A stretch of 64,000 nucleotides of DNA from Methylorubrum suomiense (GTDB taxonomy: Bacteria; Pseudomonadota; Alphaproteobacteria; Rhizobiales; Beijerinckiaceae): positions 276,548 through 340,547 of the forward strand of contig NZ_BPRE01000006.1 in NCBI RefSeq assembly GCF_022179765.1, read 5' to 3'. The translations under genes and the position numbers were made by a program. The notes beneath the pieces were generated by a model. The model was not told the DNA's origin. It did not search any database and was given only the letters and a program-made list of their open reading frames with translations. Position 1 is the stretch's first letter. The number at the start of each line of letters is the position of its first letter. Of the stretch, positions 9,375-19,422 are shown piece after piece.

Positions 9375-9405
9375 GCGAGACGTAAACCGAAGATGGTGCC
9401 GTGCC

Positions 9406-9783
9406 TTACGGCGCCGTCTTCTCGAAACGCTCGAAGGCCGCGATGCCCTTCTCGCAGGCTGCGGGCGAGGGGGCCGGCAAGCTGGTTTCCAGGCGCATGG
9501 CGTCGTCGAGGGAGAGCAGGTAGCGCTCGTCGGTGAGGGCGCGGCCGACCGCCGCCTGCATCCGAGTCCGGCCGGCGGTGATCGCCGCATCGACCCGCTC
9601 GCGCGGTACGCCGCAGGCGAGCGCGCGCCCGAAGACCTTGCCGTGCCGCTCGCCCTCGGCCTGCGGGATCACCAGGGGCCTGCCCTGCGGCAATTCCTGG
9701 GGCTTGTCCTGAGGCCTCTCCTGCGCCGCGGCCGAAGCCGACCACAGCAGCGGGGCCAGACACAACGCCGCGCGCATCCGCAT
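9406..9783 (-). CDS. Small secreted protein of unknown function
   Basis: A 125-residue protein with a clear signal peptide (MRMRAALCLAPLL then SASAAAQ, cleavage near residue 20). A low-complexity stretch rich in Gln, Pro and Lys follows (DKPQELPQG), then a small helical domain with two cysteines (ACGVPRERVDAAI and PAACEKGIAAF). AGGGAGGA upstream supports the start at 9783; in-frame GTG codons just before it are possible. I do not recognise the family. It follows hrpB on the same strand by 64 bases and may share its transcript. Confidence 0.75.
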   Translation of the reverse strand: MRMRAALCLAPLLWSASAAAQERPQDKPQELPQGRPLVIPQAEGERHGKVFGRALACGVPRERVDAAITAGRTRMQAAVGRALTDERYLLSLDDAMRLETSLPAPSPAACEKGIAAFERFEKTAP

Positions 9784-9847
9784 CACCACACGTCCTCCCT
9801 TTTGATGTCGTCGTAGCCGGCCCGGGGCGGCGCCGTCACGTCCCGGA

Positions 9848-12331
9848 TCAGGCGCCTCTGGGCTTCGCCCGCCGGGTCGGCGCCTCGGCCAGGGGATCCT
9901 CCGGCCAGGGATGGCGGGGATAGCGCCCGCGCATCTCCGAGCGCACCGCGCTCCAGGAGCCGCGCCAGAAACCCGGCAGGTCGCGGGTGATCTGGATCGG
10001 GCGTTGGGCCGGCGAGAGCAGGTGCAGGACCAGCGGCACCCGCCCGCCGCCGAGCGCGGGATGCCGGTCGAGGCCGAACAGCTCCTGCACGCGGACCGCC
10101 AGCAACGGCTCGGGGCCGGATTCGTAATCGACCGGGATGCGCGAGCCCGTCGGCACCTCGACATGGCTCGGCGCCTCCTGCTCCAACCGGGCGCGCAGGG
10201 GCCAGGGGAGCAGCGCGTGCAGCGCCTGGCCGAGATCGTCGGCGGTGATCGCCGCGAGGGTGGTGCGCCCGACGATCCCCGGCGCAAGCCAATCCTCGAT
10301 GGATGCCTCCAGCGCCTCGTCCGAGAGGTCGGGCCATTCCGCGCCTTGCGCCGCGCGCAGGAAGCGCACGCGGGCGCGCCACTGCGCCAGCGCCGGCGTC
10401 CAGGGCAGGCGCTCGAGGCCGAGCCCGGCGACGCCGCGGGCCAGAGCGCGCGCGGCATCCGCGTCGGCCGGGACGGGAAGCGTCCGCTCGTCGAGGCTGA
10501 GGGCGCCGAGGCGGCGACTCTCCCGCGCTCGCAAGCCCCGCGCCTGCGGATCGAAGGCGACGCTGCGCACGGTCGCGATGGCTCCGGCGAACAGCGTGTC
10601 GATGGCCTGCGGCGCGATGGCGGCGGCGGCGAGGATGCGGGCGTTGGCGGCGGTGCCGGTCAGGTCCGCCACCACGAGGAAGGTCTCGCGGGCGAGGGCG
10701 CTCGCCGGGTCGAGGAGCCCGGCCCGGCCATTCGCCATCAGCACCGCGCCCTCGCGACCGCGCGCCCTGGCGACCCGGTCGGGATAGGCGAGCGCTAGGA
10801 GCGCGCCGGGCTCGGCCAGGATCGGATCGGGTTCGAGAGGGGGCGTCCCGGCGGCGCGCTCGGCCTGGCGCGCCCAACCCTCGGCGAGACGGCGCATGTC
10901 GGCGGCCCGCCCGCCGCGGTCGCGCCCGAACCGGTCGAGGCGCTCCGACAGATCGACGGCATCGCCCCCGAGGCCGCGCTCCACCAGCACGGCGGCGAGG
11001 TCGGCGGCCCTGCGGGCATGCCCGGCCTCGGCGGCGCGGGCCACCATCCGGGCGAGCCGCGGCGGCAGCGGCAGCGCCCGCAGGGTCCGTCCGGTGGCGG
11101 TGAGCCGCCCATCGGCATCCAGCGCACCGAGATCGGCGAGCAGGGCGCGGGCCTCCGCCAAGGCGGGCGCGGGCGGCGGATCGAGGAAGGGCAGGGCGGT
11201 CGGGTCGGCGAGCCCCCAGGCGGCGCAGTCGAGGACGAGACCGGCGAGGTCGGCCGACAGGATCTCGGGGCGGGCGAAGGGCTCCAGCGCCGCGGTCGCG
11301 GCCTCGGGCCAGAGGCGCCAGCAAATCCCCGGCTCGGTCCGCCCGGCACGGCCCCTCCGCTGGTCGACCGAGGCGCGGGAGGCCCGCGCCGTGACGAGGC
11401 GGGTCATGCCGTTGCCGGGCTCGTAGACCGGCACGCGGGCGAGCCCGGAATCGACGACGATGCGCACGCCCTCGATGGTCAGCGAGGTTTCGGCGATCGA
11501 GGTCGCGAGCACCACCTTGCGCCGGCCCGGCGCCGCCGGGGCGACCGCCCGATCCTGCTCGCCCTGAGTCAGGGCACCGTAGAGGGGTGCGAGATCGGTG
11601 TTTTCGGGCAGGCGCCCGTCCAGCCGCTCCGCGGTCCGTCGGATCTCGGCCTGCCCCGGCAGGAAGGCGAGCAGGGAGCCCGGATCGGCCCGGAGCGCCC
11701 GCAGGATCGCGCCGGCCATCGCGTCCTCGATGCGCTCGTTGGCGGCCCGATCGAGATGACGGGTCTCGACCGGATAGGCCCGGCCCTCGGATTCGATCAC
11801 CGGGGCATCGCCGAGGAGCCGCGCCACCCGCGCGCCGTCGAGGGTCGCGGACATCGCCAGGATGCGCAGGTCCTCGCGGAGCGCGCCCTGCGCATCGAGG
11901 GCGAAGCCGAGGCCGAGATCGGCATCGAGGGATCGCTCGTGGAACTCGTCGAACAGCACCGCGCCGATGCCGGCAAGTTCCGGATCGTCGAGGATCATGC
12001 GGGTGAACACGCCCTCGGTGACGACCTCGATGCGGGTGCGGGGCGAAACCTTCGAACCCAGCCGCACCCGGAGGCCCACCGTGTCGCCGACCCGCTCGCC
12101 CAACGTCTTCGCCATCCGCTCGGCCGCGCCGCGCGCGGCGAGGCGGCGGGGCTCCAGGAGGATGATCTTCCGGTCCCCGAGCCAAGGCTGGTCGAGCAGG
12201 GCGAGCGGCACCCGGGTGGTCTTGCCGGCGCCGGGCGGAGCGACGAGCACGGCGGCGTTCCGCGCCGCCAGGGCCGCGCGCAGGGCGGGGAGGGCGGCCT
12301 CGATCGGAAGAGGGGCGGGGTCGGTCGACAT
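9848..12331 (-). CDS. hrpB: HrpB, ATP-dependent RNA helicase
   Basis: DEAH-box helicase of 827 residues, the usual length. Motif I is VAPPGAGKTTRVP, motif II is FDEFHERSLD (DEFH instead of DEAH, typical of HrpB), motif III is MSATLDG, and the C-terminal helicase half has ATSIAETSLTI and QRRGRAGRTEPG. The HA2-like and HrpB-specific C-terminal domains follow. The cellular role is not well defined; it is a cytoplasmic RNA/RNP helicase. I chose the ATG at 12331 (MSTDPAPLPIEAAL). The frame is open to 12436, but that part does not look like family sequence and runs into the promoter region of the divergent gene. Confidence 0.95.
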   Translation of the reverse strand: MSTDPAPLPIEAALPALRAALAARNAAVLVAPPGAGKTTRVPLALLDQPWLGDRKIILLEPRRLAARGAAERMAKTLGERVGDTVGLRVRLGSKVSPRTRIEVVTEGVFTRMILDDPELAGIGAVLFDEFHERSLDADLGLGFALDAQGALREDLRILAMSATLDGARVARLLGDAPVIESEGRAYPVETRHLDRAANERIEDAMAGAILRALRADPGSLLAFLPGQAEIRRTAERLDGRLPENTDLAPLYGALTQGEQDRAVAPAAPGRRKVVLATSIAETSLTIEGVRIVVDSGLARVPVYEPGNGMTRLVTARASRASVDQRRGRAGRTEPGICWRLWPEAATAALEPFARPEILSADLAGLVLDCAAWGLADPTALPFLDPPPAPALAEARALLADLGALDADGRLTATGRTLRALPLPPRLARMVARAAEAGHARRAADLAAVLVERGLGGDAVDLSERLDRFGRDRGGRAADMRRLAEGWARQAERAAGTPPLEPDPILAEPGALLALAYPDRVARARGREGAVLMANGRAGLLDPASALARETFLVVADLTGTAANARILAAAAIAPQAIDTLFAGAIATVRSVAFDPQARGLRARESRRLGALSLDERTLPVPADADAARALARGVAGLGLERLPWTPALAQWRARVRFLRAAQGAEWPDLSDEALEASIEDWLAPGIVGRTTLAAITADDLGQALHALLPWPLRARLEQEAPSHVEVPTGSRIPVDYESGPEPLLAVRVQELFGLDRHPALGGGRVPLVLHLLSPAQRPIQITRDLPGFWRGSWSAVRSEMRGRYPRHPWPEDPLAEAPTRRAKPRGA

Positions 12332-12541
12332 CGACGGGGAGGTGACCCGGTTCGGCTCGGCGCGCAACCCATTGTCACCGCACGCACAAGGACCGCGGAA
12401 CAATCCGTTTAACCCCTGATCATCCTTATCAAACATTTTTTACTGGATTTCGTCCCAGTTTGCGGAACGGCCGCGCTCACGCCGACTTGAGGGCTCGACG
12501 TGCCGCACGGGCACGGACGAACCACGGACGGACGAGAGACT

Positions 12542-12841
12542 ATGCGGATTGCCCTCACCCTCGCAGCCGGTGCGCTGCTCTGCGGCCTCGGCGCCGGCTC
12601 GGTCTCGGCCGCTCCGGCCATGCCCGCCCCCGGAATCGTCGCGGGCGACGCGGTCGAGACCGTGGTGTATGGCGGCCGGCACCATCATCGCGGCTATCAC
12701 CGCCACCATCGCACCACCAAGATGGAGCGCCGGATGCGCCGTGAAAACACGATGCGCTACGGCAACCCGAACGCCCGCAACCCGGAGCGTCCCGGCTACC
12801 AGCAGCAGCTCGGCAACACCACCAACGGCCCGCGCTACTGA
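12542..12841 (+). CDS. Small secreted His-rich protein
   Basis: A 99-residue protein with a signal peptide (MRIALTLAAGALLCGLG, cleavage after VSAAPA). The mature part holds a cluster of histidines (GGRHHHRGYHRHHR, about residues 40-53) followed by a strongly basic stretch (KMERRMRRE) and an Asn/Pro-rich tail. GAGAG lies before the ATG. Small periplasmic His/Arg-rich proteins like this are frequent in Methylobacterium. Metal binding is possible but only suggested by composition. A rho-independent terminator follows at 12902. The upstream gap to hrpB carries divergent promoters that I could not resolve. Confidence 0.72.
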   Translation: MRIALTLAAGALLCGLGAGSVSAAPAMPAPGIVAGDAVETVVYGGRHHHRGYHRHHRTTKMERRMRRENTMRYGNPNARNPERPGYQQQLGNTTNGPRY

Positions 12842-12901
12842 GCGGTTTCGGGGATCGGTGTCCGCACGGACGACGATCCCACGAGACGACGGATCGGACA
12901 G

Positions 12902-12932
12902 CCCGCCCGGCTTCGCGCCCGGCGGGTTTTTT
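12902..12932 (+). terminator. Rho-independent terminator after the His-rich protein gene
   Basis: Arms CCCGCC-C-GG and CC-C-GGCGGG pair with a single C/C mismatch around a short CTTCGCG loop, and six T residues follow directly. It lies 60 bases after the stop codon at 12841 and points in the same direction. Confidence 0.85.
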
Positions 12933-13042
12933 CATGCGCGGGGCCGTTGCCTTGCGCCGCCTGGGGAGAGCGCACACTTGTCCACGGTGTTCGCTTTCCG
13001 TCTCCGGTGCCGCGATGCGGTGGGGCTGCTAGCCTCCTCCCC

Positions 13043-15826
13043 ATGCGTTCCAGTCCCCAGCGTCCCAAAGCCCTCGAACGTCGCGCGAGCCCGGCGGATT
13101 CGGTGACCTCCTCGCCCGTCACTTCCCCCATGACCTCGCCGCTCGACACGCCCGGCGCCACGCCGATGATGGCGCAGTACATCGAGATCAAGGCCGCCAA
13201 TCCGGACTGCCTGCTGTTCTACCGGATGGGCGACTTCTACGAGCTGTTCTTCGAGGACGCCGAGATCGCCTCGCGGGCGCTCGGCATCGTGCTGACGAAG
13301 CGCGGCAAGCATGGCGGCGCCGACATCCCGATGTGCGGTGTGCCGGTGGAGCGCTCCGACGATTACCTCCACCGCCTGATCGCGCTCGGCCACCGCGTCG
13401 CGGTCTGCCAGCAGACCGAGGATCCGGCGGAGGCCAAGAAGCGGGGCCCCAAATCGGTGGTGCGGCGCGAGGTGACCCGCCTCGTCACGCCGGGCACCCT
13501 GACGGAGGATCGCCTGCTCGATCCGGCCCGCGCCAATCTCCTGCTCGCCATCGGCCGCCGCAAGGTCTCGGACGCCCGCGAGGCCTACGGCCTCGCCGCC
13601 ATCGACATCTCGACGGGGCGCTTCGCATTGAGCGAGGTCGAGGGCGCGGAACTGGCGGCGGCCATCGCCCGGCACGAGCCGCGGGAGATCGTGCTGTCGG
13701 AGGCGATCCATGCCGACCCGGCCCTGGCGCGGCTGTGGCGCGACACGCGCGCGGCGGTGGTGCCGCTGGCGGCGGCCGAGCTGGAGCCGGCCTCCGCCGA
13801 GCGGCGCATCCGCGAGCAGTTCGGCGTCAAGACGCTCGACGGCTTCGGCAGTTTCTCCCGCGCCGAGATCGCGGCGGCGGGCGCGGCCCTCCTCTACATC
13901 GAGCGCACGCAGTTCGGCGCGAAGGTGCCGCTCTCGGCGCCGTCCCGCGAGGCGTCCGGGGCGACGCTCGCCATCGACGCGGCGACGCGGGCCAATCTCG
14001 AACTCACCCGCACGCTGTCGGGCGAGCGCAAGGGCAGCCTGCTCGACGCCATCGACCGCACCGTCTCGGCGGGCGGTGCGCGGCTGCTCGCCGAGCACCT
14101 CGCCGGCCCGCTGACGAGCCTGCAGAAGATCGCGCGGCGGCACGATGCGGTGGCCTTCCTGGTCGAGGACGGTTCCCTGCGGGCGCAGTTGCGCGACGCG
14201 CTCAAGGCCGCACCGGACCTCGCCCGCGCCCTGTCGCGCCTCGGCCTCGGCCGCGCCGGCCCGCGCGACCTCGCCGCGCTCCGCGGCGGGCTGGATGCGG
14301 CGCTCGCCATCGCCGAGGGCCTCGGCGGGGCCGAGCTGCCCGAGGGCCTCGCCCGCCTCGTGCAGCGCCTCGACGCTGCCGACCGGGATCTCGCCACCGA
14401 ACTCGGGGCCGCGCTCGCCGACGACCTGCCGCTCCACCGGCGCGACGGCAATTTCGTGCGCGAAGGCTACCATCCGGAGATCGACGAGGCCCGGCTGCTC
14501 GGCCAGGACTCGCGGAAGGTCATCGCGGCCCTGCAGGCGCGCTACGCCGAGGCCACCGGCTGCCGGACCCTGCGGATCAAGCACAACAACGTGCTCGGCT
14601 ACTACATCGAGGTACCGCAGGCGGTGGGCGAGGCCTGCCTCAAGGGCCTGATGCGGGAATTCGTGCATCGCCAGACCATGGTCGATGCCATGCGCTTCAC
14701 CAGCGTCGAGCTGGGCGAGCTGGAATCGAAGATCGCGGGCGCCTCCGACCGGGTTCTGGCGCTCGAAGCGCAGGTGTTCGACGGGCTGAGCCAAAGGGTG
14801 ATGGAGCAGGCGGATCGGATCGCCGACATCGCCGACGCGCTCTCGGCGCTGGACGTGGCGGCAAGCCACGCCGAACTCGCGGTCGAGCTCGATTGGACCC
14901 GTCCGCAGCTCGACGAGAGCCTCGCCTTCGCGATCCAAGGCGGGCGCCATCCGGTGGTGGAGGCGGCCCTGCGCAAGGCGGGCGAGGCCTTCATCGCCAA
15001 TGCCTGCGACCTCTCGGGCGAGGAGGCCGGGCGCATCCGCCTCGTCACCGGCCCGAACATGGGCGGCAAGTCGACCTTCCTGCGCCAGAACGCGCTCGTC
15101 GCCGTGCTGGCGCAGATGGGCGCCTTCGTGCCGGCCCGCGCCGCCCATCTCGGCCTGGTCGATCGGCTGTTCTCCCGCGTCGGCGCGGCGGACGACCTCG
15201 CGCGGGGCCATTCGACCTTCATGGTCGAGATGGTCGAGACCGCCGCGATCCTCAATCAGGCGACGCGCCGCTCGCTGGTCGTGCTCGACGAGATCGGGCG
15301 GGGCACCGCGACCTTCGACGGCCTGTCCATCGCCTGGGCCTGCCTGGAGCACCTGCACGAGAAGAACGGCTGCCGGGCGCTGTTCGCCACCCATTTCCAC
15401 GAGCTGACCGCCCTGTCGAAGCGCCTGCCCCGCCTCGACAACGCCACGCTGAAGGTCGCCGAGCATCGCGGCGACGTGGTGTTCCTGCACGAGGTGGTTC
15501 CGGGCGTGGCCGAGCGCTCCTACGGCCTTCAGGTCGCCCGCCTCGCCGGATTGCCGGCGAGCGTCGTGGCGCGGGCCGGCACGATCCTCAAGGGCCTGGA
15601 AACCTCCGAGCGCGAGCGACCGGCCCGCGCCCGGATCGACGATCTGCCGCTCTTCGCGAGCCTCAGCGAGATCGCTCCGCCCCCGCCGGAGCCCGCGGCG
15701 CCGGAGCCCGACGACACGCTGGGGCGTCTCCTCGACACCATCGACCCCGACAGCCTCACCCCGCGGGAAGCGCTCGATGCGCTCTACCGGCTGAAGGCGG
15801 AGCGCACGGGGGGCAGCCGAGGATAA
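13043..15826 (+). CDS. mutS: MutS, DNA mismatch repair protein
   Basis: Mismatch-recognition ATPase of about 927 residues. The mismatch-wedging Phe-x-Glu is in [13 protein letters not shown]. The core/lever domains follow, and the ABC-type ATPase has Walker [10 protein letters not shown], Walker [12 protein letters not shown] and the [13 protein letters not shown] signature. The final [14 protein letters not shown] matches the MutS tetramerisation region. The start is uncertain. The ATG at 13043 gives about 40 low-complexity residues before the conserved [15 protein letters not shown]. Later ATGs near 13131 and 13167-13170 are equally possible, and the frame is open back to 12947. Works with MutL, which is not in this window. 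Confidence 0.96.
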   Translation: MRSSPQRPKALERRASPADSVTSSPVTSPMTSPLDTPGATPMMAQYIEIKAANPDCLLFYRMGDFYELFFEDAEIASRALGIVLTKRGKHGGADIPMCGVPVERSDDYLHRLIALGHRVAVCQQTEDPAEAKKRGPKSVVRREVTRLVTPGTLTEDRLLDPARANLLLAIGRRKVSDAREAYGLAAIDISTGRFALSEVEGAELAAAIARHEPREIVLSEAIHADPALARLWRDTRAAVVPLAAAELEPASAERRIREQFGVKTLDGFGSFSRAEIAAAGAALLYIERTQFGAKVPLSAPSREASGATLAIDAATRANLELTRTLSGERKGSLLDAIDRTVSAGGARLLAEHLAGPLTSLQKIARRHDAVAFLVEDGSLRAQLRDALKAAPDLARALSRLGLGRAGPRDLAALRGGLDAALAIAEGLGGAELPEGLARLVQRLDAADRDLATELGAALADDLPLHRRDGNFVREGYHPEIDEARLLGQDSRKVIAALQARYAEATGCRTLRIKHNNVLGYYIEVPQAVGEACLKGLMREFVHRQTMVDAMRFTSVELGELESKIAGASDRVLALEAQVFDGLSQRVMEQADRIADIADALSALDVAASHAELAVELDWTRPQLDESLAFAIQGGRHPVVEAALRKAGEAFIANACDLSGEEAGRIRLVTGPNMGGKSTFLRQNALVAVLAQMGAFVPARAAHLGLVDRLFSRVGAADDLARGHSTFMVEMVETAAILNQATRRSLVVLDEIGRGTATFDGLSIAWACLEHLHEKNGCRALFATHFHELTALSKRLPRLDNATLKVAEHRGDVVFLHEVVPGVAERSYGLQVARLAGLPASVVARAGTILKGLETSERERPARARIDDLPLFASLSEIAPPPPEPAAPEPDDTLGRLLDTIDPDSLTPREALDALYRLKAERTGGSRG

Positions 15827-15934
15827 CCCGCCTCCGTTGGTACGTTGGAACCCTCCCCCGACGCCGCCGCTTCGGGGCTGTCACCTCGGATTGACGGTGA
15901 AACGCGAGGGGCGTGCCCCGATCGCCGGGCCGAT

Positions 15935-16384
15935 CTACCCGGCGGCCCCCGGCGCCAGACAGAACCCGTCGAGCGTCTCCGTCGACGGGACGTGGCCGGA
16001 GCGGAAGCGGGCGACGTAGTCCAGGGCGCTCGCCACGGTGCGCTCGGAATAGGGCTTGGCGATCACCCCGACGGCGCCGGCGAAATCCGGCGGGATCCGC
16101 TTGGCGTTCGCCGTCATGAAGACGACGGTGGTGCGCGGGTCGGCGCTGAGCGCCCGCGCCACCTCGACACCGGTCGGTCCGTCGGTCAGGTGGATGTCGA
16201 CCAGAGCCACGTCCGGCGCCGTGCTCCGGCCGAGGGCGATGGCCTCCGCCGAAGCGCCCGCGACGCCGACGCTGACATGGCCGAGATCCTCCAGGAGGCA
16301 TTCGAGTTCGAGGGCGATCAGCACCTCATCCTCGACCACGAGGATGCGCAGGGCCTCGCAGGAGGCCGGCTTCACCTCGGGCAT
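15935..16384 (-). CDS. Single-domain response regulator, partner of the LOV kinase
   Basis: A 149-residue protein that is essentially one receiver domain. It has the acidic pair (VVEDEV), phosphoacceptor Asp near residue 63 (VALVDIHLTDGPTG), a Thr near 91 (FMTANAK) and Lys near 110 (VIAKPYSE). There is no output domain, so signalling must go through protein contact or a phosphorelay. GGAGG lies seven bases before the ATG at 16384. It follows the LOV histidine kinase by 85 bases on the same strand, and the two very probably form an operon and a cognate pair. Receivers of this HWE/HisKA_2-associated type are common in alphaproteobacterial stress and light responses. Confidence 0.88.
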   Translation of the reverse strand: MPEVKPASCEALRILVVEDEVLIALELECLLEDLGHVSVGVAGASAEAIALGRSTAPDVALVDIHLTDGPTGVEVARALSADPRTTVVFMTANAKRIPPDFAGAVGVIAKPYSERTVASALDYVARFRSGHVPSTETLDGFCLAPGAAG

Positions 16385-16469
16385 CCCGCGCCTCCGTCCG
16401 ACCCGTCTCGCGGCCCCGTCGACCCGCCTTCGTTCCATGCCACGAAGCGGCCGCCCGCGATACGGTGGG

Positions 16470-17573
16470 TCACGGCAAGCTGTTCCCCACGAGCGGTATC
16501 CGGATCGCGACCCGGGTCCCGGGACGCCCCTCCGACCACGCGATCGTGCCGCGCAGCTGCCGCACCACCATCTCGACCAGCATCCGCCCGAAGCCCGCCG
16601 GGTTGGGATGGGCCGCCGCCATCCCGATCCCGTCATCCTCGACGGCAAGCTCCATCCCGTCATCGGCGCGCCGCGCGCTCACCCGCACCCGGCCGGTCCG
16701 CGCGTCGGGAAAGCCGTGGCGGAGCGCGTTGCTGGCGAGTTCGTGCAGCATCAGGGCGAGCGGCGCCGCCATGGACGCGGGCAAGGCCAGCGCTTCCACC
16801 TCCGTCTCGACCCGCGCGCCGCAGGCTTCGTGCCCGGCGGCGATGTCGGCGATCAGGTCGTCGGTGAAGTCACGGAAATCGAAGCGGGCCGCGTCGCCCT
16901 CGGAATAGAGCATGCGGTGGGCGGTCGAGAGGGCACCGATGCGGTCGGCCATCGCCTGGAGCGCGTCGCGCGCCTCGCCCTCGGGGGTCCGGCGCGCCTT
17001 CAGCAGCATCAGCGAGGAAATGACCTGGAGGTTGTTCTTGACCCGGTGATCGACCTCGTGGAGCAGCGCCGTCTTCTGCTCCAGGGCCGAGCGCAGGTCG
17101 GCGGTGCGCTCGCCCACTTCCCGCTCCAGCGCACCGTTGGCGTCGCGCATGGCGATCTCGAGCCGGTGCTTGTGGGTCATGTCGGCCTGGGCCGAGAAGA
17201 AGTAGAGGATCGTGCCATCGGCATCGCGGACCGGGTTGACGGTCATGCCGTTCCAGAACGACGTGCCGTCCTTGCGATAATTGAGCAGCTCGCACTCGAA
17301 CGAACGGCCCTGCGTGATCGCCTCGCGCAGGGCGTCCAGCGTGGAGCGGTCGGTGAGCGGGCCCTGGAGCCGGCGGCAATTGTGCCCGTAGAGCTCGTCG
17401 CGGTCATAGCCGGTCAGGGCCATGAAGGCGCCGTTGACCCAGACGACCGGATTGTCCGCCCGCCGGGGATCGGTCACGACCATCGGCGTCGGGCTCGCCT
17501 CGAAGGCTGCCGCGAAGACATCGACCGTGAAACCGGGCGGGAACGCCGTCACCTCTGTGGGAAAGCCCGTCAT
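16470..17573 (-). CDS. LOV-domain (blue-light) histidine kinase, HisKA_2/HWE type
   Basis: Soluble sensor kinase of 367 residues. The N-terminal PAS domain (about 20-130) carries LOV hallmarks: GHNCRRLQG with the flavin-adduct Cys near residue 66, ELLNYRKDGTSFWN with the FMN-contacting Asn residues, and the C-terminal Gln in YFFSAQAD. A coiled linker leads to an H-box of the HisKA_2/HWE type (LLHEVDHRVKNNLQVISSL, His near 176) and an HATPase domain (HELASNALRHGF, EDDGIGM). Such proteins autophosphorylate on blue-light adduct formation. One deviation is Arg instead of Phe after NCR. The GTG at 17579 is an alternative start. The neighbouring receiver gene is the likely target. Light sensing is inferred from the motifs. 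Confidence 0.9.
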   Translation of the reverse strand: MTGFPTEVTAFPPGFTVDVFAAAFEASPTPMVVTDPRRADNPVVWVNGAFMALTGYDRDELYGHNCRRLQGPLTDRSTLDALREAITQGRSFECELLNYRKDGTSFWNGMTVNPVRDADGTILYFFSAQADMTHKHRLEIAMRDANGALEREVGERTADLRSALEQKTALLHEVDHRVKNNLQVISSLMLLKARRTPEGEARDALQAMADRIGALSTAHRMLYSEGDAARFDFRDFTDDLIADIAAGHEACGARVETEVEALALPASMAAPLALMLHELASNALRHGFPDARTGRVRVSARRADDGMELAVEDDGIGMAAAHPNPAGFGRMLVEMVVRQLRGTIAWSEGRPGTRVAIRIPLVGNSLP

Positions 17574-17868
17574 CCTCACGCCGACACAGGTGGGCCGCGT
17601 CGATGCAGCCCGCGAACCAGGGAATTTCGACTCCGCCTGCGGGCGGCCGGTCTACCCCCCCAACGGGTCCGGCACGCTCCCGTTCCGGCGACATCTTCAC
17701 GCTTCCGTCAAGCTTGCCTATCCCGAGGGCGGCAAGGATGCCATGGGCAAAGAGTTCCAAACTCGCGCGCCCGCCGCAAGGGGGCGAGCCCATCGGGCTG
17801 TGGCCGGCGGCCCTCAGCCCGCCGCGATTCCTGCGCATAGGCCCGGTGGAACGGCGAAGGGGTGGGTG
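17574..17868. other. Divergent intergenic region between LOV kinase and AmpG-like genes
   Basis: About 295 bases without a convincing gene; frames here are not supported by ribosome sites or family resemblance. It must contain the promoters of the LOV kinase operon (leftward) and the AmpG-like transporter (rightward). I could not identify -35/-10 pairs with confidence. Confidence 0.4.
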
Positions 17869-19203
17869 ATGGCGGCAGCGAAGGGCCGGAGGGGCTTGCG
17901 GCCCCGGGACGTGGTGGAGGATCCCCGCCTCCTCCTGATGCTGGCGCTCGGCTTCGGCTGCGGCCTGCCGATCCTGCTGGTGTTCTCGACCCTCTCCGCA
18001 TGGCTCGCCACGGCCGGGATCCAGCGGGCCAGCATCGGCCTCCTGTCCTACGTCTCCTTCGCCTACTCGCTGAAGTTCATCTGGGCGCCGGTGATCGACC
18101 GGGTCGATCTGCCGGTGCTCGCGCGGCTCCTCGGGCGGCGGCGGGCCTGGATGCTGCTGGCGCAGATCGGGGTGATCGCCGGCCTCATCGGCATGAGCTT
18201 CGGCGCGCCGAACGAGGATCTGTTCTTCATCGTGGTCTGCGCGCTCGTGACCGCCTTCGCGTCGGCCACGCAGGACATCGTCGTCGACGGCTGGCGCATC
18301 GACGCGGCCCCCACGGAACGTCAGGGGCTGATGCTCGGCAGCTACCAGCTCGGCTACGCCATCGCCCGGGCCTTCGCCGGCGCCGGCGCCCTCTACATCG
18401 CCCAAGGATACGGGTGGCAGATGGCCTACGAGGCCATGGCCCTGCTGATGCTCGTCGGCATCGTCGGCTGCCTCGCCGCGCCGCGCCAGGACCCGGTGGA
18501 TCAGGCGGCGGGGCCGCGCGGCGTCGGCGAGACCCTGCGGATCGCCGTGGTCGAGCCCTTCGGCGACCTCATCCGCCGCAAGGGCGCACGCCTGATCCTG
18601 ATCCTGTCGCTGATCATGCTCTACCGGCTGCCCGACATCATCTCCGGGGTGATGGCGCAGCCCTTCTACATCGAGCAGGGCTTCTCCCTGGTCGAGATCG
18701 CCAACGTCACCAAGGTCTACGGCGTGATCGTCGGCCTCGCCGGGGCGCTCGCCGGAGGCTGGGCGGTGATGCGCTTCGGCATCCAGGCCTCGCTGCTGTT
18801 CGGCGGGATCGTCGCGGCGGCCTCGAACCTGATGTTCGCGTGGCTCGCCGTCAGCGGGCACGATACGGCGCTCTTCGTCGCCAGCATCTCGATCGACAAC
18901 TTCTCGGGCAACTTCGCCGGCACGGCCCTCATCGCCTACATGTCGGGCCTGACCTCGCCGGCCTTCGTGGCGACGCAATACGCGCTCCTCTCCTCGCTCT
19001 ACGCCCTGCCGGGCAAGTTCATCGGCGGCTTCTCCGGCTTCATGGTGGACGCGCTCGGCTACCCCCAATTTTTCGTCGCCTCCGCACTGATCGGCATTCC
19101 GGTGGCGCTGCTCTGCCTCGCGCTGGCCGCCCTCGGCGAGGGGCGGGAGGAAGCCGCAGCCGCCCCCCCGCCGGAAGAGGAAGCCGTGGCGGCCAAGGCT
19201 TGA
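17869..19203 (+). CDS. ampG: AmpG-family MFS transporter (muropeptide permease-like)
   Basis: Inner-membrane transporter of 444 residues with about 12-14 hydrophobic segments. The N-terminal half has the AmpG pattern: GFGCGLPILLVFSTLSAWL, then GLLSYVSFAYSLKFIWAPV followed by a charged loop, and TQDIVVDGWRID. AmpG carries anhydro-muropeptides released by cell-wall turnover into the cytoplasm for recycling. Alphaproteobacteria often have more than one family member, so this copy may have another substrate. GAAGGGG precedes the ATG at 17869. The frame is open further upstream, but that part is unlike the family. The C-terminal tail is short and rich in Glu and Pro. Confidence 0.85.
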   Translation: MAAAKGRRGLRPRDVVEDPRLLLMLALGFGCGLPILLVFSTLSAWLATAGIQRASIGLLSYVSFAYSLKFIWAPVIDRVDLPVLARLLGRRRAWMLLAQIGVIAGLIGMSFGAPNEDLFFIVVCALVTAFASATQDIVVDGWRIDAAPTERQGLMLGSYQLGYAIARAFAGAGALYIAQGYGWQMAYEAMALLMLVGIVGCLAAPRQDPVDQAAGPRGVGETLRIAVVEPFGDLIRRKGARLILILSLIMLYRLPDIISGVMAQPFYIEQGFSLVEIANVTKVYGVIVGLAGALAGGWAVMRFGIQASLLFGGIVAAASNLMFAWLAVSGHDTALFVASISIDNFSGNFAGTALIAYMSGLTSPAFVATQYALLSSLYALPGKFIGGFSGFMVDALGYPQFFVASALIGIPVALLCLALAALGEGREEAAAAPPPEEEAVAAKA

Positions 19204-19422
19204 CGCCGTCACGCGTTTTCGCGCTCCCGGCAGGAGGGGGACGGCGGGGGCGAACACGCGTCGGCGCCCGAGCCCGTCCGGCCGATCCGGGCCATGTCCG
19301 TCGATCGTTCCGGAACCTTCCCGGCGGCCTCCGTTTTGCTCCTGCCTACGGGCGGGCGACCCCGTCCGGACGAGGCGTTCCAAACGACACGGTCTCAACG
19401 ACACTGCCAGGAGATCCTTGAC

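Noticed and set aside
12932..15490. 852-residue minus-strand open frame opposite mutS
   Set aside because: Composition is Arg/Gly/Glu-rich nonsense typical of antisense frames, and MutS motifs lie on the other strand.
17404..19404. 666-residue minus-strand open frame opposite the AmpG-like gene
   Set aside because: Shadow frame; the plus strand shows a continuous membrane transporter.
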